Origin: Clostridium bowmanii
Lineage (GTDB): Bacteria > Bacillota > Clostridia > Clostridiales > Clostridiaceae
Assembly: GCF_018861315.1 (NCBI RefSeq)
Contig: NZ_JAHLDL010000002.1
Span: forward strand, 124,001 to 188,000
Length of the DNA: 64,000 nt
Direction: 5' to 3'
A model generated the notes under the pieces. That model did not search any database. It was given only the letters and a program-made list of their open reading frames with translations, and was not told where the DNA came from. The number at the start of each line of letters is the position of its first letter. Position 1 is the first letter of the stretch. Shown here piece after piece: positions 1 through 8,085 of the stretch. Position numbers and translations under genes: made by a program.

Positions 1-2
1 GA

Positions 3-131
3 GCATCATTGTCTTCCGAAGAAATGATAGCTATAGCTGATGCACTGAGTGTAACCTATGAACAGACTTTTGTGCTTAAAAATGGTGAAAAAATTCAAAT
101 TGGAAACGAGGGACAAACCTATGAAGAATAA
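3..131 (+). CDS. 3' end of an upstream gene, possibly an HTH regulator (cut by window start)
   Basis: An open frame enters from the window edge and ends at TAA 129-131, giving 42 residues with the segment SSEEMIAIADALSVTYEQ. The 'EEMIAIADALSV' pattern resembles the last helices of a Cro/C1-type HTH domain, but too little is visible for a firm call. It overlaps the start of the RhuM gene by 11 bases, so the two are probably co-transcribed and translationally coupled. Confidence 0.4.
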   Translation, partial: ASLSSEEMIAIADALSVTYEQTFVLKNGEKIQIGNEGQTYEE

Positions 132-1158
132 GAATGAAGTAACGATACATTCATCTGCTGCTGAATATTTAACATATATTGCTGCGGTTGGTGATAGTGA
201 TGAAAGCTTGGAAATGCGTTATGAAGAAGAGAATATTTGGCTGACACAGAAGATGATGGCAGCATTATATGATGTTAGTCTGCCAACCATCAATGAACAC
301 ATAAAAAAAATATATGATGATGCTGAACTTGCTCCAGACTCAACTATTCGGAAATTCCGAATAGTTCAAACTGAGGGATCCCGTCAGGTAAATCGCGAAG
401 TGATTCATTATAATTTACAGGCAATTATTGCGGTAGGTTTTAAAGTCAATAATGAACGTGCTGTACGATTCCGCAAATGGGCAGGTCAAATTGTCAAGGA
501 TTACACAATTCAAGGATGGACGATGGATAAGGAACGTCTGAAAAAGGGTCATATGTTTACGGATGAATATTTTGAGCGTCAGCTACAAAGCGTTCGTGAA
601 ATACGGCTCTCTGAACGCAAGTTTTATCAAAAAATCACAGACTTGTATGCTACATCTTTTGATTATGGTAAAAATTCGAAGACTACAAGGCAGTTTTTCC
701 AAACAGTACAAAACAAAATGCATTGGGCAGTTCACAGGCATACTGCAGCAGAACTGATTGTAGAACGAGCTGATGCTGAAAAAGAACATATGGGATTGAT
801 TACATGGGAATCTGTACCCCAAGGAAAAATTGTTAAATCTGATGTTGCGATTGCAAAGAATTATCTGAATGACAAGGAAATGTCCTATTTAGAAAGAATT
901 GTATCGCTATATCTTGATTATGCAGAATTGCAGGCAGAACGTAGGCTTCCAATGAGCATGGAGGATTGGGCGCAACGTCTTGATGGTTTTTTGGAATTCA
1001 ATGGCAATGAGCTGCTGATTGGAGCTGGTAAAATAAGTGCCGAGCAAGCAAAACTGCATGCAGAAACGGAATTTGAAAAATATCGTATCGTTCAGGATAG
1101 GCTCTATGAAAGTGATTTTGATAGATTCGCAACTTTAGAGGATGGTATGAAAGAATAG
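121..1158 (+). CDS. RhuM family protein
   Basis: This 345-residue protein matches the RhuM family, first noted in a Salmonella pathogenicity island and common on mobile DNA; its biochemical role is unknown. Family-typical blocks are the N-terminal helix-turn-helix-like segment IWLTQKMMAALYDVS (about residues 37-51) and the VNNERAVRFRKWAG block (about 110-123). A longer frame opens at 58, but ATG 121 follows GAGGGA at a good distance, and the extra 21 residues overlap the upstream frame. It has no obvious catalytic motif. Its position beside toxin-antitoxin modules fits the accessory character of this region. Confidence 0.8.
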   Translation: MKNKNEVTIHSSAAEYLTYIAAVGDSDESLEMRYEEENIWLTQKMMAALYDVSLPTINEHIKKIYDDAELAPDSTIRKFRIVQTEGSRQVNREVIHYNLQAIIAVGFKVNNERAVRFRKWAGQIVKDYTIQGWTMDKERLKKGHMFTDEYFERQLQSVREIRLSERKFYQKITDLYATSFDYGKNSKTTRQFFQTVQNKMHWAVHRHTAAELIVERADAEKEHMGLITWESVPQGKIVKSDVAIAKNYLNDKEMSYLERIVSLYLDYAELQAERRLPMSMEDWAQRLDGFLEFNGNELLIGAGKISAEQAKLHAETEFEKYRIVQDRLYESDFDRFATLEDGMKE

Positions 1159-1273
1159 CATAAGTGATAGGAATAGAAAGGTTGTAATACAGATGGCTGA
1201 CGTATATAAATTCTAAGTAAGCTTGAAAGAATTAGAAAATAGTGTCCGAAATTTAAAGTTTTAGCTTTAAGAC

Positions 1274-1302
1274 TTGATTATATATCGAAATAACGATATA
1301 AT
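1274..1302 (+). promoter_or_regulatory. Promoter with overlapping operator for the Phd/RelE module
   Basis: TTGATT (1274-1279) and TATAAT (1297-1302) are spaced by 17 bases. An inverted repeat TATATCG-N6-CGATATA (1281-1300) fills the spacer and overlaps the -10. This is where a Phd-type antitoxin would bind to repress its own operon. Autoregulation is inferred from the family; the promoter and palindrome are seen directly. Confidence 0.75.
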
Positions 1303-1331
1303 ATTGATATATTAAGCGGGAGGTGTATTTT

Positions 1332-1589
1332 ATGCCATCAATAATACCAAGCTCAGATTTAAGAAATAAGTATGGTGAAATATCACAATTCTGCCATGAG
1401 TATAATGAGCCAGTTTATATTACTAAAAACGGTAAAGGTGATTTAGCAGTTATGAGCATTGAAACTTATGAAAAACTTGTGGGTAAGTTTGAATTGTATA
1501 AATTAATTGACGAAGGTGTAGAAGCGATGCAGAAGAAAAAAGTAAGACCTTTCAAAGAAGCGTTAGCCGACATACAGAAAGATTTATAA
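1332..1589 (+). CDS. Phd/YefM family antitoxin
   Basis: The 85-residue product has the Phd/YefM N-terminal DNA-binding fold (MPSIIPSSDLRNKYGEIS) followed by the typical block EPVYITKNGKGDLAVMSIETYEKL (about 28-50). The C-terminal tail, residues 55-85, would wrap and neutralise the toxin. A GTG at 1323 extends the frame by three codons, but GGGAGG at 1318-1323 overlaps it, so ATG 1332 is the start. One base separates its stop from the toxin start, the usual antitoxin-first operon. It probably represses the operon through the palindrome at 1281-1300. Confidence 0.88.
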   Translation: MPSIIPSSDLRNKYGEISQFCHEYNEPVYITKNGKGDLAVMSIETYEKLVGKFELYKLIDEGVEAMQKKKVRPFKEALADIQKDL

Positions 1590-1590
1590 A

Positions 1591-1905
1591 ATGAGTACCT
1601 ATAATATACAAATTACTGAACCTGCTGAAAAAGACTTATATGAAATTGGTGCATATATATCTAAAGAACTTTTAGAACCTGAAACCGCACAAAAGGTGGT
1701 TTTAAAAATAGCTAAAGAAATTATTACCTTAGAAGATATGCCATTAAGAAATGTTTTAGTATTTGATGATAGACTGGCATATAAAAGAATAAGAAAATTT
1801 TTAGTAGATAATTATATTGTGTTTTATATTATCACTGAGGAGAGCAATACAGTTACGATTATTAGAATATTATATAATAAAAGAGATTGGATGAAATTAT
1901 TATAG
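1591..1905 (+). CDS. RelE/ParE family toxin
   Basis: This 104-residue protein starts with the RelE/ParE pattern MSTYNIQITEPAEKDLYEIGAYI, continues with helix 2 (EPETAQKVVLKIAKEI) and ends in the family's C-terminal strand, VTIIRILYNKRDWMKLL. The segment YKRIRKFLVDNYIVFYII (about 69-86) is typical of the ParE/RelE core. Members are mRNA interferases or gyrase poisons; the sequence alone does not say which. The gene looks intact and is paired with the Phd antitoxin immediately upstream. A 74-bp palindromic repeat follows about 50 bases after the stop. Confidence 0.88.
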   Translation: MSTYNIQITEPAEKDLYEIGAYISKELLEPETAQKVVLKIAKEIITLEDMPLRNVLVFDDRLAYKRIRKFLVDNYIVFYIITEESNTVTIIRILYNKRDWMKLL

Positions 1906-1953
1906 ATAAAATCACTAACAGGAAGTCTAAAATCAACGGATTCCGTTTTGAGG

Positions 1954-2027
1954 TAGCAAACAATAACTTTCAATTATTGTTACGTCCCCGGAGGTCGTTA
2001 CATAAACTGGGAGTTTTTGTTTGTTAA
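1954..2027 (+). repeat. 74-bp palindromic boundary repeat, class I, copy A
   Basis: The site begins TAGCAAACA and ends TGTTTGTTAA. Two arms of about 31 bases, around AACTTTCAATTATTGTTACG on the left and CATAAACTGGGAGTTTTTG on the right, form an imperfect palindrome about a short CCCCGGAGG centre. It lies just after the Phd/RelE module. The same length and architecture recur at 6113-8085 (interrupted) and 11102-11175. It is interpreted as a cassette boundary or recombination site; a strong bidirectional terminator is the alternative. Confidence 0.75.
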
Positions 2028-2165
2028 TCTGAGATGCTGCAATATTAACAACTTTGGAAGCAAATTTTTGTAAAATAAACAGAAAGGATGTTATAAGAGC
2101 TGTTTAATATTTTAGTATATTGGTATATAATATTATATAAATAGTTTCAATCGGAGGTAATAGAT

Positions 2166-2330
2166 ATGAGTGATGGAAAGATCGAAATATATGACATTTT
2201 CCTGGGCATGTCTTATAGTCAATTAAAGGATTTATTTAGGAAGGCAAAGAGTAAACAAGAGCAAGATTTTTATATGATGTTATCTAATATGGTTTTACAA
2301 ATAGAACAAGAAAAGGTAATAGGTAAATAA
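2166..2330 (+). CDS. Small antitoxin-like protein upstream of a zeta-toxin fragment
   Basis: The 54-residue product begins MSDGKIEIYDIFLGMSYSQL and is charged and helical throughout. TCGGAGGT lies 10 bases before ATG 2166. It ends two bases before the zeta-toxin-like frame, the geometry of an epsilon/zeta-type antitoxin. A second copy at 8720-8884 differs at only a few residues, and there too the toxin is destroyed. The antitoxin role is inferred from position; no named family was recognised. Confidence 0.6.
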   Translation: MSDGKIEIYDIFLGMSYSQLKDLFRKAKSKQEQDFYMMLSNMVLQIEQEKVIGK

Positions 2331-2332
2331 TT

Positions 2333-2590
2333 ATGCCAACGTACACAATATTTGCATGTGCCAATGGTGCTGGTAAAACTTCAATATATAAGTCTATTTA
2401 TTATAATGAAAATAAAGATGAAAAGAGAATAAATACTGATGAAATTGTAGCCAGTATAGGTTCTTGGCAAGATAATGATCTTCAAATGAAATGTGCTAGA
2501 GAAGCAGTGAAACTAATAAAAAGTTATATTTCACAAGAAATATCATTTAACCAAGAGAGTACACTGTCTGGTAGTTATATTCTCCTATAA
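2333..2590 (+). pseudogene. Zeta toxin (P-loop kinase), truncated
   Basis: Residues 1-80 match the start of zeta-type toxins: beta strand MPTYTIFACANGAGKT with a degenerate Walker A (NGAGKT), then INTDEIVAS, then FNQESTLSG. Full-length members phosphorylate UDP-N-acetylglucosamine or related targets and are about 190-270 residues long. Here the frame ends after 85 residues. From about 2578 the DNA becomes the reverse-strand sequence that also occurs at 9204 onward, so a recombination event removed the C-terminal two thirds. The fragment is presumably inactive. Confidence 0.8.
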
Positions 2591-2816
2591 ATCTTATGTT
2601 ACGTTTTTATAGTACTCAGTGCCTGTTTCAATAAACCAGTCAGCAAAGTTTCCTTCCATATTTTTTTTCCATTCTCGAAAAATTTTATTCCTTCTCCATA
2701 GGGTATTAATTCATTTATCTTAGAATCTATTTTAGTAAATCCTTTATATTTAAGTGTTCATGACGTATAGTATATTTCTTGCCATTTTATTTTTACTTCT
2801 CTTGCCAAAAATATCT
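2581..2816 (-). pseudogene. MORN/YwqK-like gene remnant, copy 1
   Basis: This is a diverged copy of the reverse-strand gene at 9098-9431. It keeps the fragments REVKIKWQEIYY and the region encoding the ADWFIE-type motif, but the frame is broken several times and its end is fused to the zeta-toxin fragment. Nothing here can make a full product. Confidence 0.55.
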
Positions 2817-2867
2817 ACAAAAAAAATTTTTTACTCTGCAAAAGCCTATAATTATAAAATCCCAATT

Positions 2868-3345
2868 CTAATCTTCATCCTGGTATAGTTGGTCATATTC
2901 ATTGCAACCGCAGTGTTCATTACATTTATAAAGTTTAAGATTAATATAAAACGTAAAACATTCACATAGCTCCCATCCTCCACAGACAACACAGTGATGG
3001 AGGGTAAAGATATCAATGCAATAAATATAGATATCCAACTCATCTAATTGATCCTCAGTAAGATTAAGAAAACATACATTAAAAGAATCTTTAAAACTAT
3101 CAAGAAAGAGTTTTCCGACATGCTTTGCATCACGCATTGTAGTAAATTTTAGTTTGATTTCATAACTAAAATCAATGGTTTGATACGTATAGTCGGGCCA
3201 GGTGAAATAAACATTATCAAAAGTAAACTTATCAAGTTTATCCTTAAAATATCAAAAATTAGGTTAGCATCCTCTTCTCCATTAATTCTTTCCAAATCTT
3301 CCTAATTAATAATAAAAAAAGGCATTAAATTATATTTTCTTTCCA
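2868..3345 (-). pseudogene. Cys-rich uncharacterised protein remnant, copy 1
   Basis: The last 89 residues remain open (2868-3137) and include the Cys cluster HHCVVCGGWELCE and a final CNEHCGCNEYDQLYQDED, which looks metal-binding. Upstream of 3137 the frame is disrupted, and the gene ends abruptly at about 3345, where the right half of a boundary repeat begins. The second copy at 9493-10176 keeps the N-terminal part but has a stop codon inside the Cys cluster. Each copy shows what the other lost. Function unknown. Confidence 0.6.
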
Positions 3346-3349
3346 AATA

Positions 3350-3383
3350 GTCGTGACATAAACTGGAAGTTTGTGTTTGCTAA
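3350..3383 (+). repeat. Boundary repeat class I, right half only (copy B)
   Basis: It shares GTCGTGACATAAACTGGAAG and the TTTGCTAA end with the right arm of the 74-bp repeat. The left arm is missing and the decayed Cys-rich gene abuts it. It marks the start of the AbiE module. Confidence 0.65.
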
Positions 3384-3426
3384 TGATGTCATTAGTGCTG
3401 GAATTGAAAAAAATATAAAATAGAAC

Positions 3427-3472
3427 TTTGCACTTATGCTTTGATGGTGTATAATAAGAGCATAAATGCAAA
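3427..3472 (+). promoter_or_regulatory. AbiE promoter flanked by a 13-bp inverted repeat
   Basis: TTGCAC (3428-3433) and TATAAT (3450-3455) form a promoter with a 16-base spacer. It is bracketed by TTTGCACTTATGC (3427-3439) and GCATAAATGCAAA (3460-3472), inverted with 12 of 13 bases matching. AbiEi antitoxins are known to autorepress by binding inverted repeats around their promoter, so this is the probable operator. Confidence 0.75.
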
Positions 3473-3486
3473 AAGAGGATGATAGT

Positions 3487-4080
3487 ATGAATTATCGAGA
3501 ACAACTAGAAAAATTAATAATTAAAAAAAAAGGTCTGATTATTACTAAAGAGGTTGAAGATGCAGGCATCCCACGTCATTATCTAACGATTTTTACCAGA
3601 GAGAATAAGCTTGAGAGAGTCACACATGGCGTATATCTGACACTTGAGTCATTTGAGGATGAGATGTATACACTTCAAGTTAAAAGTAAGAGGATTGTTT
3701 TCTCACACGAGACTGCGCTATATTTACATGAATTGACAGATAGGGATCCACTTGAATGGTCGGTTACCATTCCCACTGGATATAATGGGTCAAATTTAAG
3801 AGAAGCAGGAATTAAAGTCTATACTGTTAAAAGGGAACTCCATTTAATAGGTGTAGCTCAGTTAAAAACTTTATATGGAAGGCCTATTAAAGTATATTGC
3901 AAGGAAAGGACTATTTGTGATATTGTTCGTAACCGTAATAATATGGATGTTGCAATTTTAAATGAAGGTATTAAGAGGTATTTATATAATAAGGATAAGA
4001 ATATTCCATTGTTGCTAAGATATGCTAAAGAATTAGGCGTTAAAAATACTATAAGAAGTTATATGGAGATTTTACTATGA
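3487..4080 (+). CDS. AbiEi family antitoxin
   Basis: The 197-residue protein has the AbiEi layout. An N-terminal winged helix (MNYREQLEKLIIKKKGLIITKEVEDAGIPRHYL) is followed by a C-terminal domain with FSHETALYLHELTDRDP and KVYCKERTICDIVRNR. In type IV AbiE systems it represses the operon and antagonises AbiEii. The frame is open from 3466, but AGAGGA at 3473-3478 supports ATG 3487. Its stop overlaps the next gene's start by four bases, indicating translational coupling. The partner toxin is frameshifted, so the antitoxin may act alone as a repressor. Confidence 0.88.
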   Translation: MNYREQLEKLIIKKKGLIITKEVEDAGIPRHYLTIFTRENKLERVTHGVYLTLESFEDEMYTLQVKSKRIVFSHETALYLHELTDRDPLEWSVTIPTGYNGSNLREAGIKVYTVKRELHLIGVAQLKTLYGRPIKVYCKERTICDIVRNRNNMDVAILNEGIKRYLYNKDKNIPLLLRYAKELGVKNTIRSYMEILL

Positions 4081-4882
4081 GAAACTTAAGACAAATAAAA
4101 GACTTAATAAAAAATATGACTAAAGAAAAGAATATCAATGCCCAAATCCTGTTGAGAAACTATATGCTGGAAAGACTTCTTGAGAGGATATCTCTATCTA
4201 AATTTAAAGATAAATTTATACTAAAAGGTGGTATGTTAGTAGCTGCAATAGTTGGTGTAGATATGAGATCAACGATTGATATGGATGCGACCATAAAATC
4301 TTATCCAGTTAGCATGGGATCTATTAAAAGCGCCTTTGATGCTATTTTGTCAGTACCAATAGATGATGGAGTTAAGATAGAACTTAAAAAAACAGAAAAG
4401 ATACGTGATGAAGATGATTACAATGGATTTAGAGTATCACTAGAAACGCAAATGGATGATGCTAGAATTCCATTGAAGGTAGATATTACTACTGGTGATA
4501 AAATTACACCAAAGGAAGTTGTTTATACATTCGACTTATTGCTAGAAGATAGAAGCATTAATATTCTTGCATACAATATTGAAACGGTGATAGCTGAAAA
4601 CTTGAGACAATTATTGCGAGAGGCATTGCAAATACAAGAATGAGGGATTTCTATGATATTTATATTCTCTTAAAGTTGCAGGGTAACAATATTGATAAAA
4701 TCTTATTGAGCAAAGCAGTTATTGGAACATCAGAAAAAAGAGGGTCGTTGAATGTTTTATCTGATGGAGACTTAACTCTTAAAGAAGTTTTCTCAAGTGA
4801 TATTTCTTATAATCATTGGAGTAGGTACCAGAAAAAATATAGTTATGCTTATGATATTTCATGGAATGATGTTAAGGATTAG
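4077..4882 (+). pseudogene. AbiEii nucleotidyltransferase toxin, frameshifted
   Basis: The first frame (188 residues) carries the nucleotidyltransferase core: LKGGMLVAAIVG, then MRSTIDMDATI (catalytic aspartates at about 67 and 69), then KVDITTGD. It then reads into an aberrant tail and stops. Reading the A-run at 4597-4600 with one extra base restores the family's usual continuation, an 'ETI-ARGIANTRMRDFYDIYIL' block, and stays open to 4882. The restored protein would be about 268 residues. The lesion is a single-base deletion in a homopolymer, so recent inactivation, phase variation or a sequencing error are all possible. Confidence 0.85.
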
Positions 4883-4893
4883 GTCTTAAAGTT

Positions 4894-4946
4894 ATGGAAT
4901 TTGATAGATTTATAAGGTGTAGGTATGGGCAAATTCTGTTTGTTAT
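4894..4946 (+). repeat. Possible class II boundary repeat after the AbiE module
   Basis: GAATTTG (4897-4903) pairs with CAAATTC (4930-4936), and the site ends in CTGTTTGTTA, close to the CTGTTTGCTAA end of the class II copies at 8487-8578 and 11458-11508. It lies just after the AbiE genes, where a cassette boundary is expected. The match is weak. Confidence 0.4.
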
Positions 4947-4967
4947 TAAAAATAAATGTATGTAACT

Positions 4968-5035
4968 GCAAAACAAATTGTGGTTACAATTTGTTCACGT
5001 CCCCAAGGGGTTTTTATGAGCGAAGCGAATTTGCT
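4968..5035 (+). repeat. Hairpin repeat variant with CACGTCCCC centre
   Basis: AACAAATTGT-GGTT-ACAATTTGTT (4972-4995) is a perfect 10-bp stem. CACGTCCCC follows, as in the centre of the class I repeats, then AGCGAAGCGAATTTGCT. The left arm and centre resemble class I, but the right arm differs. It is probably a diverged member of the boundary-repeat family. Confidence 0.4.
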
Positions 5036-5187
5036 ACTAAGCGCAAATGTAACAAAATGAAAATAAGCCCATATTACTTGTCAAACTTAAAGTAAAAAGA
5101 GCCTACAGTTAAATTATTGTAAACTCTTTTATATAATTTAGAAATTAATTTATATAGTTCTGTTGGTTTGTCAAAATTATCTATTGC

Positions 5188-6030
5188 TTAACCATGATAC
5201 CAACCTGTTTTTACATTCACAATCACCACACATTGTTGTCCTGAAACATCTGTATAAACTTGATAGCTTTCTGCACCAATAGTACCAGCAGGAAGTTTAT
5301 TTAGTTCATAAATTTTATAGTGAATGCTTGTTTTGTCACGAGCATATCCTTGTTTTACTATATCATTTTCAAATTTTTCTTTTATTCCTGGTGCCCAATT
5401 ATATGGATTAGCAAATCTTAGCTCATGTGTTTTGACCCAGGCATATACATTTCCATATTTAATTTTGGACCAGCCATATTGCTGATAACCATACCAGTCA
5501 TCCTGATCCATACCGACAGGTACGCCACCATATACACCCACCGCTGTACCAGCTTTAATTGTCCCTAATGTTTTATACACCATGCCTGGTAAAGATTTTA
5601 CGACAAGAGCAATTGCTGCATTAGCTTTATCTGCTACAATTACTGGAACTTTTGCTATAACCATTGCTGTCGAACTAATACTTATATCCTTTTTATATGA
5701 TACTCTATAAACTACACTTTGAATTGCAGATGTCTTTGCTATAACGGGTACAGTTAAAGCAATAATCTTTTTAGTTGAATTCTTAGTAATCTTTGTTGGT
5801 TTTACTACCTTTGTAGTACCCTTATTTATGCTTTGAGTTACAACAAAATCCTTTATTTTTTGTGTTGTAGTCAATGCATATTTGAATGTTACTGTAACTT
5901 TGCCATTAGTTGCACTAACTTTTTTAGTGTTAGTAACTGCAAAAACATTGTTGGGTATAATTGTTAGAATAATTAAAAATACACAAATTAGACCTTTAGT
6001 TATACTTGATAGTTTGAATAAATTTTTCAC
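5188..6030 (-). CDS. Secreted SH3-domain protein
   Basis: The 280-residue protein starts with a clear signal peptide: MKNLFK, then a hydrophobic stretch to about residue 31, then a cleavage-like VFAVT. Residues 32-130 are a Thr/Lys/Val-rich beta region. A bacterial SH3-like domain follows (about 140-205: LPGMVYKTLGTIKAGTAVGVYGG, then WSKIKYGNVYAWVKTHELRF). The tail (220-280) resembles an extracellular surface domain, function unknown. Such proteins usually bind the cell wall or surface glycans. The gene is opposite in orientation to most neighbours and lies alone in its module. A related Thr/Val-rich secreted fragment occurs at 8079-8453. Confidence 0.7.
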   Translation of the reverse strand: MKNLFKLSSITKGLICVFLIILTIIPNNVFAVTNTKKVSATNGKVTVTFKYALTTTQKIKDFVVTQSINKGTTKVVKPTKITKNSTKKIIALTVPVIAKTSAIQSVVYRVSYKKDISISSTAMVIAKVPVIVADKANAAIALVVKSLPGMVYKTLGTIKAGTAVGVYGGVPVGMDQDDWYGYQQYGWSKIKYGNVYAWVKTHELRFANPYNWAPGIKEKFENDIVKQGYARDKTSIHYKIYELNKLPAGTIGAESYQVYTDVSGQQCVVIVNVKTGWYHG

Positions 6031-6112
6031 ATAATTCCCCCTTTTAATTAGACATAACTTTATTTTGCTAATTTATATATATGTGTAAATACTTTATTTT
6101 ACATACTGTCAA

Positions 6113-6159
6113 TAGCAAACAATAACTTCCAGTTATTGTTACGTCCCCCGAGGTCGTAA
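6113..6159 (+). repeat. Class I boundary repeat copy D, left part (interrupted by IS)
   Basis: It begins TAGCAAACA and contains AACTTCCAGTTATTGTTACG and the CCCCCGAGGTCGT centre. The IS231-like element starts at 6160. Joined to 8057-8085 it rebuilds a 74-bp repeat identical in length to copies A and H. Confidence 0.75.
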
Positions 6160-6281
6160 CATAGCCATCAACCTAACAGAACCATTAAATGTAAGCAATG
6201 AATTTTTTTATTAAATCTCATATAAATGCGAGTAAAAACAGGGTAAAAGTTATGATTTAAAATATCAATATTTATTTTAAT

Positions 6282-6326
6282 AAAAGGTGTGTTTTATACC
6301 TAATTATGGTATAAAATACACCTTTT
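6282..6326 (+). terminator. Long hairpin ahead of the transposase gene
   Basis: AAAAGGTGTGTTTTATACC, a 7-base loop and its near-perfect complement form a stem of about 19 bp with one mismatch, followed by TTTTGTTTTTTG. It lies between the IS left end and the transposase. It probably blocks read-through transcription from outside promoters, a known protective device of IS elements. Confidence 0.65.
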
Positions 6327-6419
6327 GTTTTTTGTTTTATTGTTAAATAATATATAATTAGTGTATATATAACTTTTATGTAATTATATATAAAACTATG
6401 TGAAAGGATGTTATTTACG

Positions 6420-7841
6420 ATGAATAGGGAGAAAATAATGCGAATAATTCATAATTTGGGTGAGTTGTACAACCTTAGTAAGATTGAAAAAATGGCTAAA
6501 AAGAATTTGTTTATAAGAAGAAAAGGAAAGGTTTCTGCTAGAAGTTTTTTAAATCTATGCACCTTTTTAGGTGAAGATTTATGTTCTTCGTCATTATCAG
6601 ATTTGTGTGCAAAATTAGAAGCTAATGAAAAGATATCAATTTCACCTCAAGCATTAAGTAAAAGATTTAACGGGGAAGCTGTGAATTTTCTTAAGAAGGT
6701 TTTTCACGATATGCTAAATATTCAAAATGAGGTATTAAGAAGTAATGAGCCTTTATTGAAAAGCCATTTTAATAGGATAACAATAGTTGATTCTACTGGT
6801 TTTAAATTAGATGATAAGCATGCAGCTAAATATAAGGGATGCGGTATAAAATCATCTGTAAAAATTCAATTACAGTACGATTTATTGACTGGTGAATTTA
6901 TTCACTGCGAGCTTGGAGCGGGCTCAGTTTCAGATGCTACATACCTTCCAACACTGCAAGACACTATTGAAAAAGGAGATCTATCTTTAAAAGATTTAGG
7001 ATATTTTAAAACTGCAGATTTAAAACTTATTGAGGAAAAAGAAGCCTTCTACATTTCTAGACTTAAAGTTAATACTAATCTTTATAAAGAAGAGGAAATT
7101 ATTGAATATGGATTTAAAGGAAAAGCTACAATAAGAAAAAGGTACACCTATGTAGATCTTAAATCACTCGCAGAGCCTTTATCGGAAGGCGAAACCTTAG
7201 AGTTCAATAACATTTACATAGGAAATACCTTTAAAAATAGTACCAAATGTAGATTAATTTTAACTAAATTAACAGAAGAATGCAAGAGAAAAAAAGAAAT
7301 TAATAATAAAAAAATGAAAGACAGAGGTAAAATAAAGGGCCTTGAACAAAACAAATGGTGGCTTGACTTTAATTGTTACATAACTAATGTAACTTGTGAA
7401 ATGATAGCTATGGAGGAAGTGCACCTGTTGTACACTTTGCGGTGGCAGGTGGAAATAATGTTTAAAGTATGGAAATCACTTTTTAAAATTCATGAGGTAA
7501 AGAAAGCTGGTTTAGAAAGAATTCAATGTTTTATTTATGGTAGGTTAATAATGTTATTGCTAACTTCAACCATAGTTTTTACAGTACGTAAGATTACTTA
7601 TTCTGCAACAGGTAAAGAATTAAGTGACCTAAAGTCCTTTGGAATTGTGAGGCAATATTTTAATGAACTATATAGAAATATTTTTAGAAGCAAAGTAATT
7701 TTATTTGAACTATTTCGGCGTATATCAACATCCATTCAACGCTATGGTATAAAATCTATTAAAAAAGGGAAGAAAACGGCATTTAGAATCCTACAAACCA
7801 TGAAGATGACCGAAAGAGTATTGTTAAAAATGGCAGTTTAA
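6420..7841 (+). CDS. IS4-family (IS231-like) transposase
   Basis: The protein of 473 residues has the DDE transposase layout of IS231. An N-terminal domain contains FLNLCTFLGEDL and ISPQALSKRFN. The first Asp lies in ITIVDSTGFKL (about 116), the second in LKDLGYFKTADL, and the C-terminal signature is YTLRWQVEIMFKVWKSLFK (the Y-R-E-K motif). ATG 6420 is preferred over 6408 because AAAGGATG at 6401-6408 would serve as its ribosome binding site. The frame is intact and the terminal repeats are perfect, so the element may be active. Confidence 0.92.
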   Translation: MNREKIMRIIHNLGELYNLSKIEKMAKKNLFIRRKGKVSARSFLNLCTFLGEDLCSSSLSDLCAKLEANEKISISPQALSKRFNGEAVNFLKKVFHDMLNIQNEVLRSNEPLLKSHFNRITIVDSTGFKLDDKHAAKYKGCGIKSSVKIQLQYDLLTGEFIHCELGAGSVSDATYLPTLQDTIEKGDLSLKDLGYFKTADLKLIEEKEAFYISRLKVNTNLYKEEEIIEYGFKGKATIRKRYTYVDLKSLAEPLSEGETLEFNNIYIGNTFKNSTKCRLILTKLTEECKRKKEINNKKMKDRGKIKGLEQNKWWLDFNCYITNVTCEMIAMEEVHLLYTLRWQVEIMFKVWKSLFKIHEVKKAGLERIQCFIYGRLIMLLLTSTIVFTVRKITYSATGKELSDLKSFGIVRQYFNELYRNIFRSKVILFELFRRISTSIQRYGIKSIKKGKKTAFRILQTMKMTERVLLKMAV

Positions 7842-8036
7842 TACTGGGGTATAAATACTCATTTTAAACATTTTTACACTTATTTAACATGGGCTTATTA
7901 AGTTTACAATAAAATAGCTATAATTTCCGATTAGCTTTTACAACTAAAAATAATTATTAATAACTAATTCCAATTAGAACTTAATAAGCATTTTTAATAT
8001 TTGGTAGATTATTGAATTATAAGGTTGATGGCTATG

Positions 8037-8085
8037 GTTACGTCCCCCGAGGTCGTGACATAAACTGGAAGTTTATGTTTGCTAA
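8037..8085 (+). repeat. Class I boundary repeat copy D, right part
   Basis: It contains the repeated centre CGTCCCCCGAGGTCGTGACA, the arm TAAACTGGAAGTTTATG and the terminal TTTGCTAA (8078-8085). See the left part at 6113-6159. Confidence 0.75.

Larger units (their letters stand above)
6160..8036 (+). mobile_element. IS231-like (IS4 family) insertion sequence
   Basis: Perfect 15-bp terminal inverted repeats, CATAGCCATCAACCT at 6160-6174 and its complement at 8022-8036, bound a 1,877-bp element with one transposase gene. The ends resemble those known for IS231 (CATxCCCATCAA). A 22-base segment of the boundary repeat, with one mismatch, flanks both sides. This is longer than the 10-12-bp duplications usual for IS231, so insertion may have been followed by recombination between two repeats. 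Confidence 0.88.

Noticed and set aside
1954-2027. Calling the 74-bp sites true attC sites
   Set aside because: The outer ends do not match RYYYAAC/GTTRRRY and no IntI is visible, so only 'boundary repeat, attC-like in layout' is supported.
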